Source of the DNA: Quercus robur
Taxonomy: Eukaryota; Streptophyta; Magnoliopsida; Fagales; Fagaceae
Reading direction: 5' to 3'
Assembly: GCF_932294415.1 (NCBI RefSeq)
Contig: NC_065544.1
Location: 35,086,310-35,150,309 of the forward strand
DNA length: 64,000 nucleotides
The notes beneath the pieces were generated by a model. That model was given only the letters and a program-made list of their open reading frames with translations. It ran no database searches and had not been told where the DNA came from. The position numbers and the translations under genes were made by a program. Below are positions 36,473 to 48,437 of the stretch, one piece after another (positions within the stretch are counted from its first letter, which is position 1; every line of letters starts with the position of its first letter).

Positions 36473-36626
36473 GAAGTTAATTAGTTAAGTAAACTATTTT
36501 TGGAACTCGAGTTCCAAGCAGCACGCACCAATACTGATTAAAACTTAAGTTTGTCAAACTCGAGTTCCAACCTAAATTCGAATTTGATAAACTCAAATTC
36601 CAAAAACAGTCTACTTAATTAATTAA
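36473..36626. mobile_element. Small inverted-repeat element (MITE-like)
   Basis: TTAAGTAAACTATTTTTGGAACTCGAGTT on the left matches the inverse of AACTCAAATTCCAAAAACAGTCTACTTAA on the right. The phrase CTCGAGTTCC occurs twice inside. Target duplication is not clear in the AT-rich flanks. Confidence 0.55.
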
Positions 36627-37054
36627 TTTTGTTTGTGTGCTACTTTCCTAATTTTTTTTCTTAAAACATGCTATTTGGCAAATTTTGCCGGGGTTTGAGC
36701 TCTAGTTCTTATTATAATAAGATCAAACAAGGGTACTAATACATTGGGCTAACAATAACATAGACTAGGAGTAATTTATTGTTGGGTATATTTAATTAGT
36801 GCTAAGACATTTAATAAGCAAGTACATTTATTGCTAGACAATTAACTACTCATATTTATTAATATATAAAAAAATTAATTCTAACAAATCATTTTTTATA
36901 AAACAATCAAGTTTCATGCCAGACATTTAATAACTAAAATATGACAATTTAACTTTGTGTATTTATTAATGTAAGACAAATTAATTAGTGCAAATATTAA
37001 ACAAGCATATATACGTACATACATATATATATAGATATATATAATGCTTAATGG

Positions 37055-37345
37055 AAAATTACATTTTACCCTCCTAAATTATACCCCATTTTACACTTAA
37101 CCCCCTAAACTATTGCTCTTCTAAACTATAAGAGTGCACACCTACCTCCTTAAACAATTACACGTGTAACACTTGTACCATATCCCATTGTAATAGTTTA
37201 GGGAAGTAAGTGTGCATTCTTATAGTTGACGAGAGTAATTGTAAAATGAGGTAAGGTTTAAGAGATAAGTTTGTATCCTCATAGTTTAGAGGGCCAGTGT
37301 AAAGGAGGTATACTTTAAAAGGGCTAAAGTGTAACTTCCTCTTGG
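37055..37345. mobile_element. Degenerate inverted-repeat element, about 290 bp
   Basis: The left arm (AATTACATTTTACCCTCCTAAA) and the inverse of the right arm (AAGTTACACTTTAGCCC) match loosely. Inner words 'ctataagagtgcacacct' and 'gtgtgcattcttatag' pair closely. It is a type of hairpin repeat common in plant intergenic DNA; the ends are approximate. Confidence 0.5.
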
Positions 37346-37643
37346 TTTTAAAACTCTTTGAAGCACACATTTTGAAATAAAAAGATATCATGATATAATA
37401 GACAACCACATAAACACACCTTCATTACCATATTTGATGATTGGTAATTGGCCCCTAAAAAATATAAATTAATTAAAAAATTGACAAAGTTTGGTTACAA
37501 ACTTAATTGTAATCTAAGACTATAACTTCAATCAATATCTTTTTATTAAATGTAAATTTTGACAAATCTCCCATTGGATTACATTTTCTACTTATATATG
37601 TCTTCCATGTTTGCAAATTTTTTAGAAGATCTAAGATCAATAA

Positions 37644-38657
37644 TGTAAAGTTGTGATTTACAAATTTGTATTGTGTTGGCTTTTATTTCGTGCCAAATTT
37701 AATTGTAATTTTATTCAATTTTTTGTACACTGTATTTGTTGTGGGAATTTATTGTAAGGGTTGTGTGATAGTGAGAGAGAGTGTGAAGACTCGAGCTATT
37801 GAAGAATGAAGTGTTTTCGCGGGTAGCTTGCGACTTAGCATCCCCGAAGTAACTCATGTGCCCTGCACATGCTGGAATGCAAAGAGTCAGGCCAGATGGA
37901 GACAGCTGTGTCTCGCGAGTATCTCGCGAGTAAGGCCTTCCCGCGAAACACCCGCAAGACATTTTGTTCTGCCAACCTGTCCATTCTAAGAGAGCTTCTG
38001 AGAGAAAACCCTAGCTAAAACACTTGAGAGTTAAAAATTGTTAATCCAACAATTCTCTACACCTTTGTTTGTGGATTTTCCTCATCTCCTACCTCTCCAT
38101 TTCCATACCATTGAGAGGTCAATAGCCCAAACACTTACCACAGCTTTTGAGAGTGTCCAGTGAGGTTTTGGTGCTGTTGGGAAACATCGGAAGAAGCCAA
38201 AGATGGTAGATGCAACATGGAGCTTGTTGCGGGATCCAGAGAGCTAGACAAGACATGGTTCCGAGAAGCCTTGTTGGAGTAGGAGCTTGAAGGGCTTAGA
38301 TACAGAGGGTAGATTAGGCTTGGAGAGTCTCTTGCTTACCCATGTATCCCAACTGATTGTCTAGTAGATCAATTTTTGCTTGAAGGGTAACAGAGAGGTT
38401 TTTCGCCGAGTTCTTCGGTTTCTTCTTCGATAGCACGTCTCGATGTTATCTATGTTTGCATCTCTCGTCCTTACTCTTGTTCATTTTATTTTACTACTAT
38501 GTTACTTTAAATATGGATTAGAGTAGCTCTCTTACATGTTTGTTTGCGTTTACATTATTCCGCACTTAGTATTAAGTTAGTGTAAAAACAACCAAGCCGT
38601 AATTTGAATTAGAGGGTCTAAACGAGCTCTAGTGTTTTCACACATTTCGAGCTTTCA
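37644..38657 (+). mobile_element. Solo LTR of the Copia-type family, target duplication AATAA
   Basis: Starts TGTAAAGTTGTGATTTACAA and ends GAGCTTTCA, with the family's GC-rich block (37815-37950) and TCTTCGATAGCACG segment. AATAA stands on both sides (37639-37643 and 38658-38662). A single LTR with intact duplication means the body was removed by LTR-LTR recombination. Confidence 0.92.
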
Positions 38658-38929
38658 AATAACTATGTTGTCAATCAATTATTTAAAAATTGCAAATTTT
38701 TATAGTCTAAAATTATGCATAAAAAATGAATTTATGGATCATATAGTAAATCATATTGCACAAATTTTGATATGTGTGTTAAGAGAAAAAAAAACATACA
38801 ATCCAACTATTAGATTTTCAAGATATGTAGCAATATTATTTCTTTTTAAAAAGTTGAAATTTTAGACTACAATCAATTATATAGTCAAACTTTATCCTTA
38901 AAAAATAAAGATAATTCAAAAATTCAAAA

Positions 38930-38980
38930 ACTCTATTAAACACACATTTCTATAGAGTCAAGTTGTCCTCCACCCTTGAC
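38930..38980 (+). repeat. Partial copy of the plantacyanin promoter
   Basis: ACATTTCTATAGAGTCAAGTTGTCCTCCA-like sequence (about 38943-38975) repeats the segment just downstream of the TATA box of plantacyanin copies 2 (39075-39110) and 3 (52067-52100). It lacks the TATA box and coding part, so it is a truncated duplicate of the leader region. Confidence 0.65.
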
Positions 38981-39066
38981 ATTAAATGACTCTAATTGTC
39001 AGCATTAACATATTTAATTTACTGACTGGTCCAAAAAAACAACAAAAAAGTTGGTGGCCAGAACTC

Positions 39067-39073
39067 TATAAAA
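39067..39073 (+). promoter_or_regulatory. TATA box of plantacyanin copy 2
   Basis: TATAAAA 99 bases upstream of the ATG. The surrounding sequence (AACTCTATA, TTTCTATAGG, TCAAGTTGTCCTCCATCC) is conserved in front of copy 3, where it reads TATAATA. Confidence 0.65.
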
Positions 39074-39165
39074 CGCATATTTCTATAGGGTCAAGTTGTC
39101 CTCCATCCTTACTCTATCTTACGATTGAGAAATATTCTCTCTGTGGAGCAAGTTTTATTATTAAG

Positions 39166-39706
39166 ATGGCCCAGGGAATAGGTAATGCAATTGTTGTCTC
39201 AGTTCTGCTATTGGGTTTGCTCCACTGTGAAAACGTTTGGGCAGCAACCTATACTGTTGGAGATGCTGGAGGTTGGACCTTCAACGTTGTGGGTTGGCCT
39301 AATGGAAAGACCTTTAAGACTGGTGATGTACTTGGTAAGCAAGTATGAACCATTGTTTTTGATAAATGACTGCATACTTTTCCAATAATCATTTCTCTTT
39401 TACTTTGTCGTATCATATCTTTAAGGTAGTGTAATGTTAATACTCTATCAGAAAGTTTTATGATTCTCCATTGAGATTTATTATTTTTCTCGTTACCATG
39501 TTACAGTGTTCAACTACAACCCAACAGAGCACAATGTGGTTGCTGTAGACAAACAAGGTTACGATACATGCACGGTATCAGAAGGTTCAAAAACATATCA
39601 AACTGGAAGCGATAAAATCACGCTTGCGAATGGACAAAACTATTTCATTTGTGGTTTTCCGGGGCATTGCGGGGCCAACCTGAAAATGGTTGTCAACGCA
39701 TTGTAA
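39166..39706 (+). CDS. Plantacyanin (basic blue copper protein) copy 2, axial Leu
   Basis: Exons 39166-39334 and 39507-39706 encode 122 residues: a signal peptide of 26 (cleavage after VWA) and a 96-residue cupredoxin, the same mature length as cucumber basic protein. Copper ligands by that numbering are His39 (NPTEHNV), Cys79 and His84 (FICGFPGHC). The axial position 89 is Leu (HCGANLKM) where copies 1 and 3 and the family norm have Met. The disulfide cysteines (YDTC and GHC) are kept. No membrane or GPI tail, so it should be a soluble secreted protein of the cell wall space. The promoter is conserved with copy 3. AATAAA lies at 39765. The Leu should not coordinate copper and would be expected to raise the redox potential. 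Confidence 0.92.
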
Positions 39707-39770
39707 CCTGAAACCAAAAGTTCTTGGATTTATCTCTGTTTTTGCAAGATGCAATGGGAAAATTAATAAA

Positions 39771-39931
39771 ATTCATTTATGTTATGCTTGAACATGAGAT
39801 TGTTTTGGTTTGTGAATGACTTTGGCACTTTTATATTGAGTTTTGTTAAACTTTTACTGTGATGCATGTTGAAGGAAAAGAAATTACACGACTGATATTA
39901 GACGTTAGTAACTAGCTTTATCTATGTCATA
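39771..39931. other. 3' flank of plantacyanin copy 2
   Basis: Still recognisable as homologous to the 3' flank of copy 3 (52780-52910), then giving way to Helitron-like sequence. Confidence 0.5.
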
Positions 39932-39944
39932 GAGTATATATATA

Positions 39945-40830
39945 ATAAAAGTTAAGTTTAGAAACTGTGGTTATGTCAAGTGACTTCACCAAATTGCTGA
40001 AAGTTTATTAGATTTTTAAAAATTAAATAAATATATTTTTTTTCCTTATCTTCTTCTCCTATAATTTCTAAGTGGTAAAAATTTTAATTTGATTACAATC
40101 CAAATTCTTCATATTACAATCCTCTAAGTTCATAAAAATCTTAATTTGATTGTAATCTAAATTCTTTATCTAATCATTTATTATTATAATTTATAAGTCG
40201 ATAAAAAATCAAGAAAAAATTTACATTACAAAGATAAAAGTTGGATTTAGAAACTGTGGTTACGCAAAGTAACTTCACCAAATTGCAGAAATTTTGTTAG
40301 ATTTTTAAAAAATAAATAAATATATTTTTTGTTCTATCTTCTTCTCTTATAATTTCTAAGTTGATAAAAATTTTAATTTGATTACAATACAAATTCATCA
40401 TATTACAATCCTCTAAGTTGATAAAAATCTTAATTTGATTGTAACCCAAATTCTTTATCTAATCATTTATTATTATAATTTATAAGTCAATAAAAAAACA
40501 AGAAAAAATTTACATTACAAAGATGCCTTACAAAGATAAAAGTTGAGTTTAGAAACTGTGGTTGCACCAAGTGACTTCACCAAATTACAGAAATTTTGTT
40601 AGAATTTTTAATATATATATATATATTCCTTATCTTTTTCTCTTATAATTTCTAAGTTAATAAAAAAAAATTTAATTTGATTACAATCCAAATTCTTCAT
40701 ATTACAATCCTCTAAATTGATAAAAATCTTAATTTGATTATAATCCAAATTCTTAATCTAATCAATTTATTATTATAATTTATAAGTCGATAAAAAATCA
40801 AGAAAAAAATTACATTACAAAGATGTTTTA
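39945..40830 (+). repeat. Three tandem copies of a ~295-bp unit
   Basis: Units start at about 39947, 40237 and 40535, each with TTTAGAAACTGTGGTT near its start and ATTTATTATTATAATTTATA near its end. A fourth, diverged start (GTAGTTGCGACAAGTGGCGG) appears at 42118. The unit begins with the Helitron-like 5' end, so these look like tandem or serially inserted Helitron heads. Confidence 0.75.
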
Positions 40831-42632
40831 CAAAGATGTATATAGCAATCCAAACCTTTTATAGGTTATTGAAATCAACAAAATTGTACAACGGTACAAC
40901 CTTTTATCAAAGAAGTATATTTCAAATACTCACCTCTAGGATTTACGTTACAGAATAAATTTTTAATTAATAATCCTTTTATTATTAATTTATTTTGAAT
41001 TTTGGTTTCACATTAATTTTTCATATCAACATTAATTATTTTAAAAAACAAACACAGTACAGGTATACAACAACTAATAGTCTATTATCAACATTTAATT
41101 TAATTTTTTAATTTTTAAAAACACCTCATGGATAAACACAAAATAATAAATATTCTTATCACCTTTTTTTTATACATCTCTATCAATTTTTTAGATAAAT
41201 ACAAAAAAACTTAGTTGCTGTTATCTTTTGTTTTTTTCCTTCACACTTTTTACTAACATTGCACTATATTAGACTTCATCCTCTCAATTTCTTCTACATA
41301 ACTTTTATTTTTTTTTAATAGGAACTTCTCTGTAACTTTGAGTTTATGTATTGATTTAAATTTTTTTCTTTTCAATGCTTCATTTAAGTTACCTTTTTTA
41401 TTTATATTACTTTATTTTCAATGCATCATTTAAGTTACTTTTTATTTGGTCTTTATTATATCTGGTTGGTTTAATCTTCCTGGGTAATTAAGCAAGTTTA
41501 ATCTTTCAATCTCTTTTTCTTTATGTGAAAAATTGCATAGCTTTATTTATTTTTATTTTTTTTAATATTCTTGAAGCAACAAAAAAGCCAACTAGATTTG
41601 CTAAAGACGAAAACGATGTACACATGGCTTGAGGATGTCCCCCCCCCCCCCCCCAAAATTTGAAACTAGGTTCTTAAATTAACATTTTTTGTATTTAATT
41701 TTCTTATTTTTTGTAAGGCATTGATTTTATTGCATGTGTTTTTTTTATAAAGTTTATGATAGCTATTTTGTTTTTTTAGGGTTTGATATGGTATTTCACT
41801 ATGATTATCAATATGTGTTTTAAGAGTTTTAATTGGTAACATATATTCTTCCATGAATATAAATTAAAGAGAAATTTTTGAGGGAAAAAAAAAAAGAAAT
41901 AGTAAAATTAAAGAACCAAGCTAGTTGACTATTCAATTTTAATAGTTTTAAAAATCAATTTCAAAATTATATCTAAGAAAACAATATATCTTATTCATGA
42001 TATAAACATATTTACCATTATATATATATATATATATATATAAATATATATAAGTAATAACTTATTAAAAGAGTGCAATAAATATGTTTGCTTTTAGAAT
42101 GCGTTGGGCTTAAATGTCGTAGTTGCGACAAGTGGCGGTACCAAATTGCAGAAATTATTTTTAGATTTTTAGATTTTTTTTTTTTTTTTTAAAAAATCTA
42201 CATAAAAAAGTCTAATGCATCTTAAATTGCAACAACGTAGACGTAGTGTAATCTAATTCTTCTTATTTTTTTAATTACTCCACTAAAAAGAATGGTCTAA
42301 TGTATCTTAAATTGCAGCAACTGTATACTACACTAAAAAATAAAATAAAAGGTCTAATGCATCTTAAATTACAGCAACATATACTACCCTAAATCAAAAG
42401 GTCTAATGCATCTTAAATTGCAATAACTGTATACTACACTAAAAAAAATGTCTAATACATCTTAAATTGCAACAATATTAATACCCATCATATTTTTTCT
42501 TTTTGAATTTGCCATTAATTTTTTTACAAAATTTGTCAATATTTTAAATGTTTAGTAGTTTAGATTATTCTTAATTATTGAATTGAGGTTTCAACTTAAA
42601 TATGATTTCAATTATTGTTTTGGATAGTTTTT
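40831..42632. repeat. AT-rich Helitron interior with a ~55-bp tandem repeat (42208-42475)
   Basis: No gene seen. GTCTAATGCATCTTAAATTGC recurs five times between 42208 and 42475 at about 50-75-bp spacing. A C run stands at 41640-41654. Confidence 0.55.
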
Positions 42633-43385
42633 TGTAGGGACACGAATCTCGCGTGGCCCAACAACGATGCTGGGCTCGCCTACAGAAAATCCCCTACAAT
42701 AACATTTGTAGAGAGTGGGCTTGAAAGGCCAGCGTTGGGTCACAGGGCGTTGGTTCAGGCCGGACTTTAGATGAACCAAGACAAGGAGAGGCTTTAGTCT
42801 GTATATTCGGGCCTTACACCTTTGTAACTGGAGGGATTTGGCTCCTCGGATCATGTCCGAGGAGCAATAAAGTTTTTCTCCAGTTACCCGTCGATGGGTT
42901 TTCCGTGGTGGAGCGCATACATTATCCGGGCATTCTCATTCCTGGAGTTTTTTCCAGGAAGTCAGATGGGGATCCCCTCCTTCGTTACCTAACGTTTTCT
43001 TTTATACTAGCCTACGTTCGTTGTCCCTCGTCCACGTGTAGGGTCAGTTTTTCCAGGACTGATACTTGTCCCGTCAATCCCATCCCAGCATTGTTGGGCA
43101 TGGTTAATAAAGCCCAAGAATCCGGTTCTGTCAGGTGCAATGTCATGTCAATGAGGGGTATTAAAGACAATTTCCCTCAAGATATTTTCTGATCTTTTAA
43201 ACTAGCTTGTGGGCTACTCTCATCCCTGAGACTTCGGCCCTGCCGAGGACTAAGCTGTCCTCGGCTGTATCTTCGGGCCACTTTGGACTTCCTATTTTCG
43301 AGCTTGGGCCCTGGCCCCCTTCAATGTGGACCTGTGGACTCCCCATGGACGAGCGGGCCGGGCCCATAAACAATTGGGCCCCACA
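42633..43385 (-). repeat. 3' LTR of the LARD-type element
   Basis: 753 bp, TGTAGGGACACGAATC to GGGCCCCACA. It contains the inverted CTCCTCGGATCATGTCCGAGGAG hairpin (near 42842-42864). Confidence 0.88.
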
Positions 43386-44829
43386 ATAGCCCCTCAAAAC
43401 CCTGCTGTCCAATGTCTTGGCTGGAAAGGTGGGTTTTGGTAATACCGAGCCTTTATTGCGGCTCATTTAATTCGGCCCTTGAGCAACGTTGGCGACTCTT
43501 CACCTCCCCGAGGAATGCGCCGGTCTACAAGATGTTTCCCTCGATTTACGCGTGATGCGCTTATACCGCTTGGTTATCCGTAGCACGCCTTTAATATCTT
43601 CCTTTTACGAGACCTCTCAAATCTAACGGTTACTGATAGCGTGGGGGGAACGAAACGGATGCACATTTATTCGTAGATTTCCTTGGGGATCAGAACGTGT
43701 TACGTGCCCTTGTCTTACTCCCCTATATAAAGAGAGAAGACAAGAGGTGATTCTCTCATATCTGAATCCCTTAGGCCCTTCTCATAGTTCACTTCTTCCG
43801 TCTGGTTATTCCTTATCCAATAATACATCCACCATAATAGTCAACCATGAATAAACCCTTTATCTCCCAGAAACGCCATGTCATAATAAAACTTGAGATG
43901 GCTCGGTCGGGGCAAGGGTGGCGGAGACTCAAGATTTGCCTCCCCCCTCTTTTAGCCAAAATCCGAAGCAGGGACTCGTCACATCCCACTTCCGGTGTGA
44001 CTGAGTCGAAAACCTCCGTTGTCATCTCCATCCGCTCTCTCATGAGCATACCTAATATGGCTCCCCTTTTCCCTCTTTTGCTCCTTTTACTTTCTTTTCA
44101 TTGCTTCCCTCTTCTTCTCCTCCTTCCTGCTCATGTCTTCCATCTTCTTTTTCCTTTGCACTCCTCAGCGACAAGAGCTTGCTGAAGTGCTTCCATGTGT
44201 TCCAATTCTTCTTCCTTCCCCTTCTCCCTTTCTATACAAAGTTCTTCTTCTGATATGAACAGTACTGAGGCAGAGATTTTAGAGAGACTTTGAAGGCGAG
44301 TTTAAAGGACACCTAGCGGTTTACTTATCTGTATTACGGATGTTATTACTGCTTCAACAGTTCATTTTTTGTATAGGCTTGCTTAAGCCCTTCCTTGTAT
44401 GTTGTAATGATTTTTTATATTAATAAAAGTTACTGTTATTCTATTTCGCATGTTCTGTTTATATGTTCTAATAAATTTGCAAATTCTGCTCGGCACAATA
44501 GTATAGCATTTGAACCAATGACAACTAAGGCCAAAATACTTGCTAATAAAAAGACGCCATAATAACTTTAACAAAATTAGTATTCGACATAACAATCCGA
44601 CCAGTGAGGAACGAGACTTACTTTAAAATTAATCGCGATGGGGATTAAGTGTTTGATAAGGTGCAAGAAGTAATTATCCGAGGACATGTCACCCTTTCAA
44701 TGAGCAATTTCTTTAGGTTAACGATCATCAGTTCGTTTCGCCATCTTCTTAACACACTGGCCTTAACCTTTTCCAGTATTTAAGCCGAGAAACTTCTCCA
44801 TCCGAGTAGTTGATTTCCCAAAAGGCCTG

Positions 44830-45285
44830 AGTCCGAGGACTTTGCACAGCCAGGGTTTTGTTTAGGACTTATACTTTTTCTTTTAGGTGCTCGGTTTCCC
44901 CATAGGCTTGAGTCCGAGGGCCATGCAAGTCCTAGGTTCTGTCCAAGACTTATAAGATATCTTTTTTTATGTTCCTGGTTTCCCTCTAGGCTTAAGTCCA
45001 AGGACCATGCAAGTCCTAGGTTCTGTCCAAGACTTATAAGATATCTTTTTCGTACTTGGTTTTCCCATAGGCTTGAGTCCGAGGACCATGCAAGTCCTAG
45101 GTTCTGTCCAAGACTTATAAGATATCTTTTTCGTACTTGGTTTTCCCGTAGGCTTGAGTCCGAGGACCATGCAAGTCCTAGGTTCTGTCCAAGATTTATA
45201 AGATATCTTTTTCGTACTTGGTTTTCCCATAGGCTTGAGTCCGAGGGCCATGCAAGTCCTAGGTTCTGTCCAAGACTCTTTGAGT
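44830..45285 (-). repeat. Short array of a ~79-83-bp unit in the LARD-type element
   Basis: About five units with CCATGCAAGTCCTAGGTTCTG and a CTTATAAGATATC spacer. It is the same basic unit as the larger array at 46540-48175, but with a period not divisible by three, so open frames drift here. Confidence 0.8.
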
Positions 45286-46539
45286 TCAGATTCTCCCTTT
45301 CATAAGGCATTTCCCAAGGCGCCGAGTAGGGGTTGTCCTCGGCCACGGCCATTGCTCGGCGTGGGCCACAGTACCTGGGCCCCCACGCAAAGCGGGCCTG
45401 GGCCACGAATCCACTTAGCCCATAAATTAAGAGATATTTCTGCAACCTCTGGCCACGCAGTACTCTCTGATGTCACAGTGACCGAGGTGCGCCTTTACGA
45501 GGCTCTTTAATCTTGTGGTTGCAGTTGATGTTGGAAGCTGAGCCAGAACTGTTTTGTCTGTAGCGTTCCTTGGGACGCCGCGTGAGTTGACTGCCATCAC
45601 CTTGTCTTTTCAAATAAATGGGAGGGAGAGAAAGTTGCTTTATATACGCATAAATCCTTCAGTTTTCTCCCACATCACAGCTTCCATATCCGGAGCTCTC
45701 CTCCCTTAGCATAACATGTTTCGGGCACGGGTTAGGAAGAAAGAAATTTCTCCGCCGCAGATGCACCGTGCCTTCATGAGACTCAGAATAGTACGGTATG
45801 GGCACAGGAAGCTTAGGTTCAGGAGAATACTTCATTTCAACCGAGGGGGAAGGGAATCTTTCCCTCTTTTAGTCAAAATCCGAAGCAGGTTCTGTCCATG
45901 CCAGAATTTTGGTGTGGCAGAAGAAAGATTTTCCGCCATCAGCGCCTCTGCTTTGCGGCAGGCGTATATTTAGTGAAAGCCCCTCAACTTCCAACTCCCT
46001 GCACCTTTCCTTCAGCGGTGTCAGGCTCAAGTTGGGTTTCTTTTGCTGTTTGAGTTGTGGGCATGCGAAAGCATTGAGGAAGAACAAGGTCTTGGAGCTG
46101 TAGCCAACCTCTCCTCTGATCTACTTCCTCAGCTTTATTTTATTCTCTTGTATCTTCCTTTCTTTTCAGTTATGTAATGAGCTTTGACGCAAACCGATTC
46201 CAGCTTTTTATTGTACGCTGTACTATTTCTTTGTTTTAGTGATAATGGAAATTTCTTTACTTGTTTTGGATACTGTTCCTTTGACTACACTATCTTGTGA
46301 GTGAGTGTGCCCCATGCGTGTGTTTCTTTCCGAATATTTAGAGCTAAATAGCTTGAAACATAATCTAACTAACTCCAATTTATCAAATACTATCAGGCAA
46401 TATATCGATAATTTATAGTAAATCAAACTTGGGAAACTAACCGGGATAGCAGTTGAATAATCTGTGATAAGCGCGTGAATACCGTCCAAGACTGATAATC
46501 TCTAAATAATCCATCCGAGCAATCGACTGGGAAGTAGGG

Positions 46540-48175
46540 AACTCCGATGGTGCTTGTGTACTTGCTTTCCCCATAGGCTTGGGTCCGAGGACCATGCAAG
46601 GCCTAGGTTCCGTCCAAAATTACGGTTTTTATTTTGTGTACTTCGTTTCCCCATAGGCTTGAGTCCGAGGATCATACAAGGCCTAGGTTCTGTCCAAAAC
46701 TTTTAACATTTCCTTTTTTGTACTTAGTTTCCCCATAGGCTTGGGTCCGAGGACCATGCAAGGCCTTGGTTCTGTCCAAAACTTGTAAGATTTCTTTTTT
46801 GTACTTGGTTTCCCCATAGGCTTGGGTCCGAGGACCATGCAAGGCCTTGGTTCTGTCCAAAACTTTTAAGATTTCCTGTTTGTACTTGGTTTCCCCATAG
46901 GCTTGGGTCCGAGGACCATGCAAGGCCTTGGTTCTGTCCAAAACTTGTAGGATTTCTTTTTTGTACTTGGTTTCCCCAGAGGCTTGGGTCCGAGGACCAT
47001 GCAAGGCCTTGGTTCTGTCCAAAACTTTTAAGATTTCCTGTTTGTACTTGGTTTCCCCATAGGCTTGGGTCCGAGGACCATGTAAGGCCTTGGTTCTGTC
47101 CAAAACTTGTAGGATTTCTTTTTTGTACTTGGTTTCCCCATAGGCTTGGGTCCGAGGACCATGCAAGACCTTGGTTCTGTCCAAAACTTTTAAGATTTCC
47201 TGTTTGTACTTGGTTTCCCCATAGGCTTGGGTCCGAGGACCATGCAAGGCCTTGGTTCTGTCCAAAACTTTTAAGATTTCCTGTTTGTACTTGGTTTCCC
47301 CATAGGCTTGGGTCCGAGGACCATGCAAGGCCTTGGTTCTGTCCAAAACTTGTAGGATTTCTTTTTTGTACTTGGTTTCCCCAGAGGCTTGGATCCGAGG
47401 ACCATGCAAGGCCTTGGTTCTGTCCAAAACTTTTAAGATTTCATGTTTGTACTTGGTTTCCCCATAGGCTTGGGTCCGAGGACCATGCAAGGCCTTGGTT
47501 CTGTCCAAAACTTGTAGGATTTCTTTTTTGTACTTGGTTTCCCCATAGGCTTGGGTCCGAGGACCATGCAAGACCTTGGTTCTGTCCAAAACTTTTAAGA
47601 TTTCCTGTTTGTACTTGGTTTCCCCATAGACTTGGGTCCGAGGACCATGCAAGGCCTTGGTTCTGTCCAAAACTTTTAAGATTTCCTGTTTGTACTTGGT
47701 TTCCCCATAGGCTTGGGTCCGAGGACCATGCAAGGCCTTGGTTCTGTCCAAAACTTGTAGGATTTCTTTTTTGTACTTGGTTTCCCCAGAGGCTTGGGTC
47801 CGAGGACCATGCAAGGCCTTGGTTCTGTCCAAAACTTTTAAGATTTCCTGTTTGTACTTGGTTTTCCCATAGGCTTGGGTCTGAGGACCATGCAAGGCCT
47901 TGGTTCTGTCCAAAACTTTTAAGATTTCCTGTTTGTACTTGGTTTCCCCATAGGCTTGGGTCCGAGGACCATGCAAGGCCTTGGTTCTGTCCAAAACTTG
48001 TAGGATTTCTTTTTTGTACTCGGTTTCCCCAGAGGCTTGGGTCCGAGGACCATGCAAGGCCTTGGTTCTGTCCAAAACTTTTAAGATTTCCTGTTTGTAC
48101 TTGGTTTCCCCATAGGCTTGGGTCCGAGGACCATGCAAGGCCTTGGTTCTGTCCAAAACTTGTAGGATTTCTTTT
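46540..48175 (-). repeat. 81-bp tandem array (about 20 units) open on the minus strand
   Basis: Each 81-bp unit contains CCGAGGACCATGCAAGGCC, TTGGTTCTGTCCAAAACTT and a spacer that is of type A (TTAAGATTTCCTG) or B (GTAGGATTTCTTT). On the minus strand 48156-46672 stays open for 494 residues as 18 repeats of a 27-residue unit (DRTKALHGPRTQ, then GETKYK and EILKVL or EILQVL). Units 6-10 and 11-15 of that frame form the same five-unit A-A-B-A-B block, a higher-order duplication of 405 bp (about 47748-47344 and 47343-46939). It is part of an LTR element. The peptide is basic, hydrophilic and of no known family. Confidence 0.85.
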
Positions 48176-48418
48176 TAAGTAGTCTTTTCTCTATAGTTGT
48201 TTATTTTTCGAAGGTTAGCCCCTGGGCCAGGGAGGGGAGAGTTGGTTCGAGGCCGGAAGCCCCTAGAGCTGCCCGCTCCGTTAGCAGTGCAAGGCGTAGC
48301 CCCTAGCAGAAGCTTATGGCGGAGCAACAACTGTACGTCGCCGGAGATGGAAAAAACTCGTGAATCTCTGCTTGCTGGAGAGCTGACTCATGCGCCACCC
48401 ATGCCAACGCGCAGACCT

Positions 48419-48437
48419 CCCCACAGACGGCGCCAAT
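48419..48437 (-). promoter_or_regulatory. Primer binding site of the LARD-type element
   Basis: ATTGGCGCCGTCTGTGGGG on the minus strand, directly inside the right LTR. It sets the orientation as minus and points to the Ty3 group. Confidence 0.7.

Noticed and set aside
46672-48156. 494-residue repeat protein as a host gene
   Set aside because: It lies wholly inside an LTR element with matching LTRs and target duplication, and consists only of the tandem array; kept as a repeat and a finding.
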